Of a stretch of 64,000 nucleotides of DNA, positions 63,661-64,000 are shown one piece after another; the stretch's first letter is position 1; every line of letters starts with the position of its first letter. The stretch is taken from positions 186,001-250,000 of the forward strand of contig JAFYOI010000055.1 in NCBI GenBank assembly GCA_017560255.1, in the 5' to 3' direction. A model generated the notes under the pieces. The model ran no database searches. It was not told the origin of the DNA and was given only the letters and a program-made list of their open reading frames with translations. This DNA comes from Clostridia bacterium (GTDB lineage: Bacteria > Bacillota > Clostridia > Oscillospirales > Acutalibacteraceae). The position numbers were made by a program, and so were the translations under genes.

Positions 63661-64000
63661 TCACCACTTTATCCACGGAGCTTTTTTTGTGTTGATAAGA
63701 GTTTCAAGATACTCTTTATCTCTCTGTGTATCCATACACTGCCAGAATCCATCGTGGAGGTAGGCTTTAAGTTCACCCTCTTTTGCAAGTTTCTCAAGCG
63801 GTTCGTTTTCAAACACGGTTTCATCGCCGTCTATATAATCAAAAACGCTGGGTTCAAGAACCATAAAACCACCATTTATTACGTTGCCGTCATAAACGGA
63901 TTTTTCTCTGAACTTCAGAACGGAAGAATCCTCACCGAGATCCAATATTCCAAAACGTTGTGCGACCGTAATCGCTGTCAAAGTTGCTTTTTTTCCGTGG
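63661..64000 (-). CDS. rfbF: Glucose-1-phosphate cytidylyltransferase, C-terminal part
   Basis: The frame is open to the right edge, so the N-terminal half is missing; about 112 residues are seen. The visible part reads HGKKATLTAITVAQRFGIL, then FREKSVYDGNVINGGFMV, DGFWQCMDTQRDKEYLE and a C-terminal PWIKW. These are the conserved central and C-terminal segments of RfbF, which makes CDP-glucose from glucose 1-phosphate and CTP. It is the upstream neighbour of rfbG, so the operon begins outside the window. Confidence 0.93.
   Translation of the reverse strand, partial: HGKKATLTAITVAQRFGILDLGEDSSVLKFREKSVYDGNVINGGFMVLEPSVFDYIDGDETVFENEPLEKLAKEGELKAYLHDGFWQCMDTQRDKEYLETLINTKKAPWIKW

Overview
This window looks like chromosome from an anaerobic, spore-forming, low-G+C member of the Clostridia (Firmicutes). 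The evidence is gene content and order. A SipL-type protein (DUF3794 plus LysM) occurs with SpoVG, DpaA/DpaB, a SpoIIM-like and a YtvI-like protein. The dnaX-ebfC-recR block sits beside an SRP RNA gene, as in Bacillus. Ribosome binding sites are strong AGGAGG types, sigma-A-like TTGACA-17-TATAAT promoters are frequent, and non-coding DNA is very AT rich. I saw no tRNA, rRNA, insertion sequence, prophage or CRISPR array.

Layout. 1-1564: N-terminal part of a secreted esterase-type protein that runs off the left edge. 1850-14085: housekeeping genes, including mtaB, dacF, pgi, a small P-loop protein, yceD-rpmF, a DUF512 radical SAM protein, der, an enlarged plsY, gpsA, a SpoIIM-like gene and a Xer-type recombinase. 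14086-14758: a regulatory gap with three strong promoters and a candidate small RNA or attenuator. 14759-18032: an unknown gene, a glycosyltransferase, a CpsB-type phosphatase and an S26-type peptidase. 18033-21000: an ACT protein, hom and lysC, the last with a probable internal start for a beta subunit. 21174-25925: sporulation genes ytvI, sipL, spoVG and dpaAB. 25987-33753: a secreted/membrane protein with a possible operator in its promoter, then cca, trmK, a DUF1858 gene, a glycosyltransferase, smpB, recR, ebfC, dnaX and the SRP RNA. 33859-37508: glyS, an S1-domain protein and a split chromate-type transporter.

37655-52441 is one gene for a secreted protein of about 4,928 residues. It has an N-terminal polyhydroxybutyrate-depolymerase/feruloyl-esterase-like domain, large beta-rich modules, about twenty tandem repeats of roughly 100 residues, a degenerate von Willebrand A-like domain and a C-terminal part with no recognisable wall anchor. 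A leader of about 410 nt with strong predicted structure precedes it. The left-edge gene has the same N-terminal plan, so the genome holds at least two esterase-headed exoproteins.

53224-64000: a radical SAM protein, a membrane glycosyltransferase and an AI-2E-family permease, then a compact leftward polysaccharide operon that enters from the right edge (rfbF, rfbG, rfbH, glycosyltransferase, TPP enzyme, HpcH/HpaI-like protein, NAD-dependent epimerase/reductase). The rfbFGH set makes CDP-4-keto-3,6-dideoxyhexose intermediates. The TPP enzyme next to a short-chain reductase recalls the YerE/YerF step of yersiniose formation, so a branched 3,6-dideoxy sugar is the best guess for the product.

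The best candidates for something undescribed are the giant esterase-repeat protein with its structured leader, the CDP-branched-sugar operon with an added HpcH/HpaI-like enzyme, and the promoter-terminator unit beside the recombinase.
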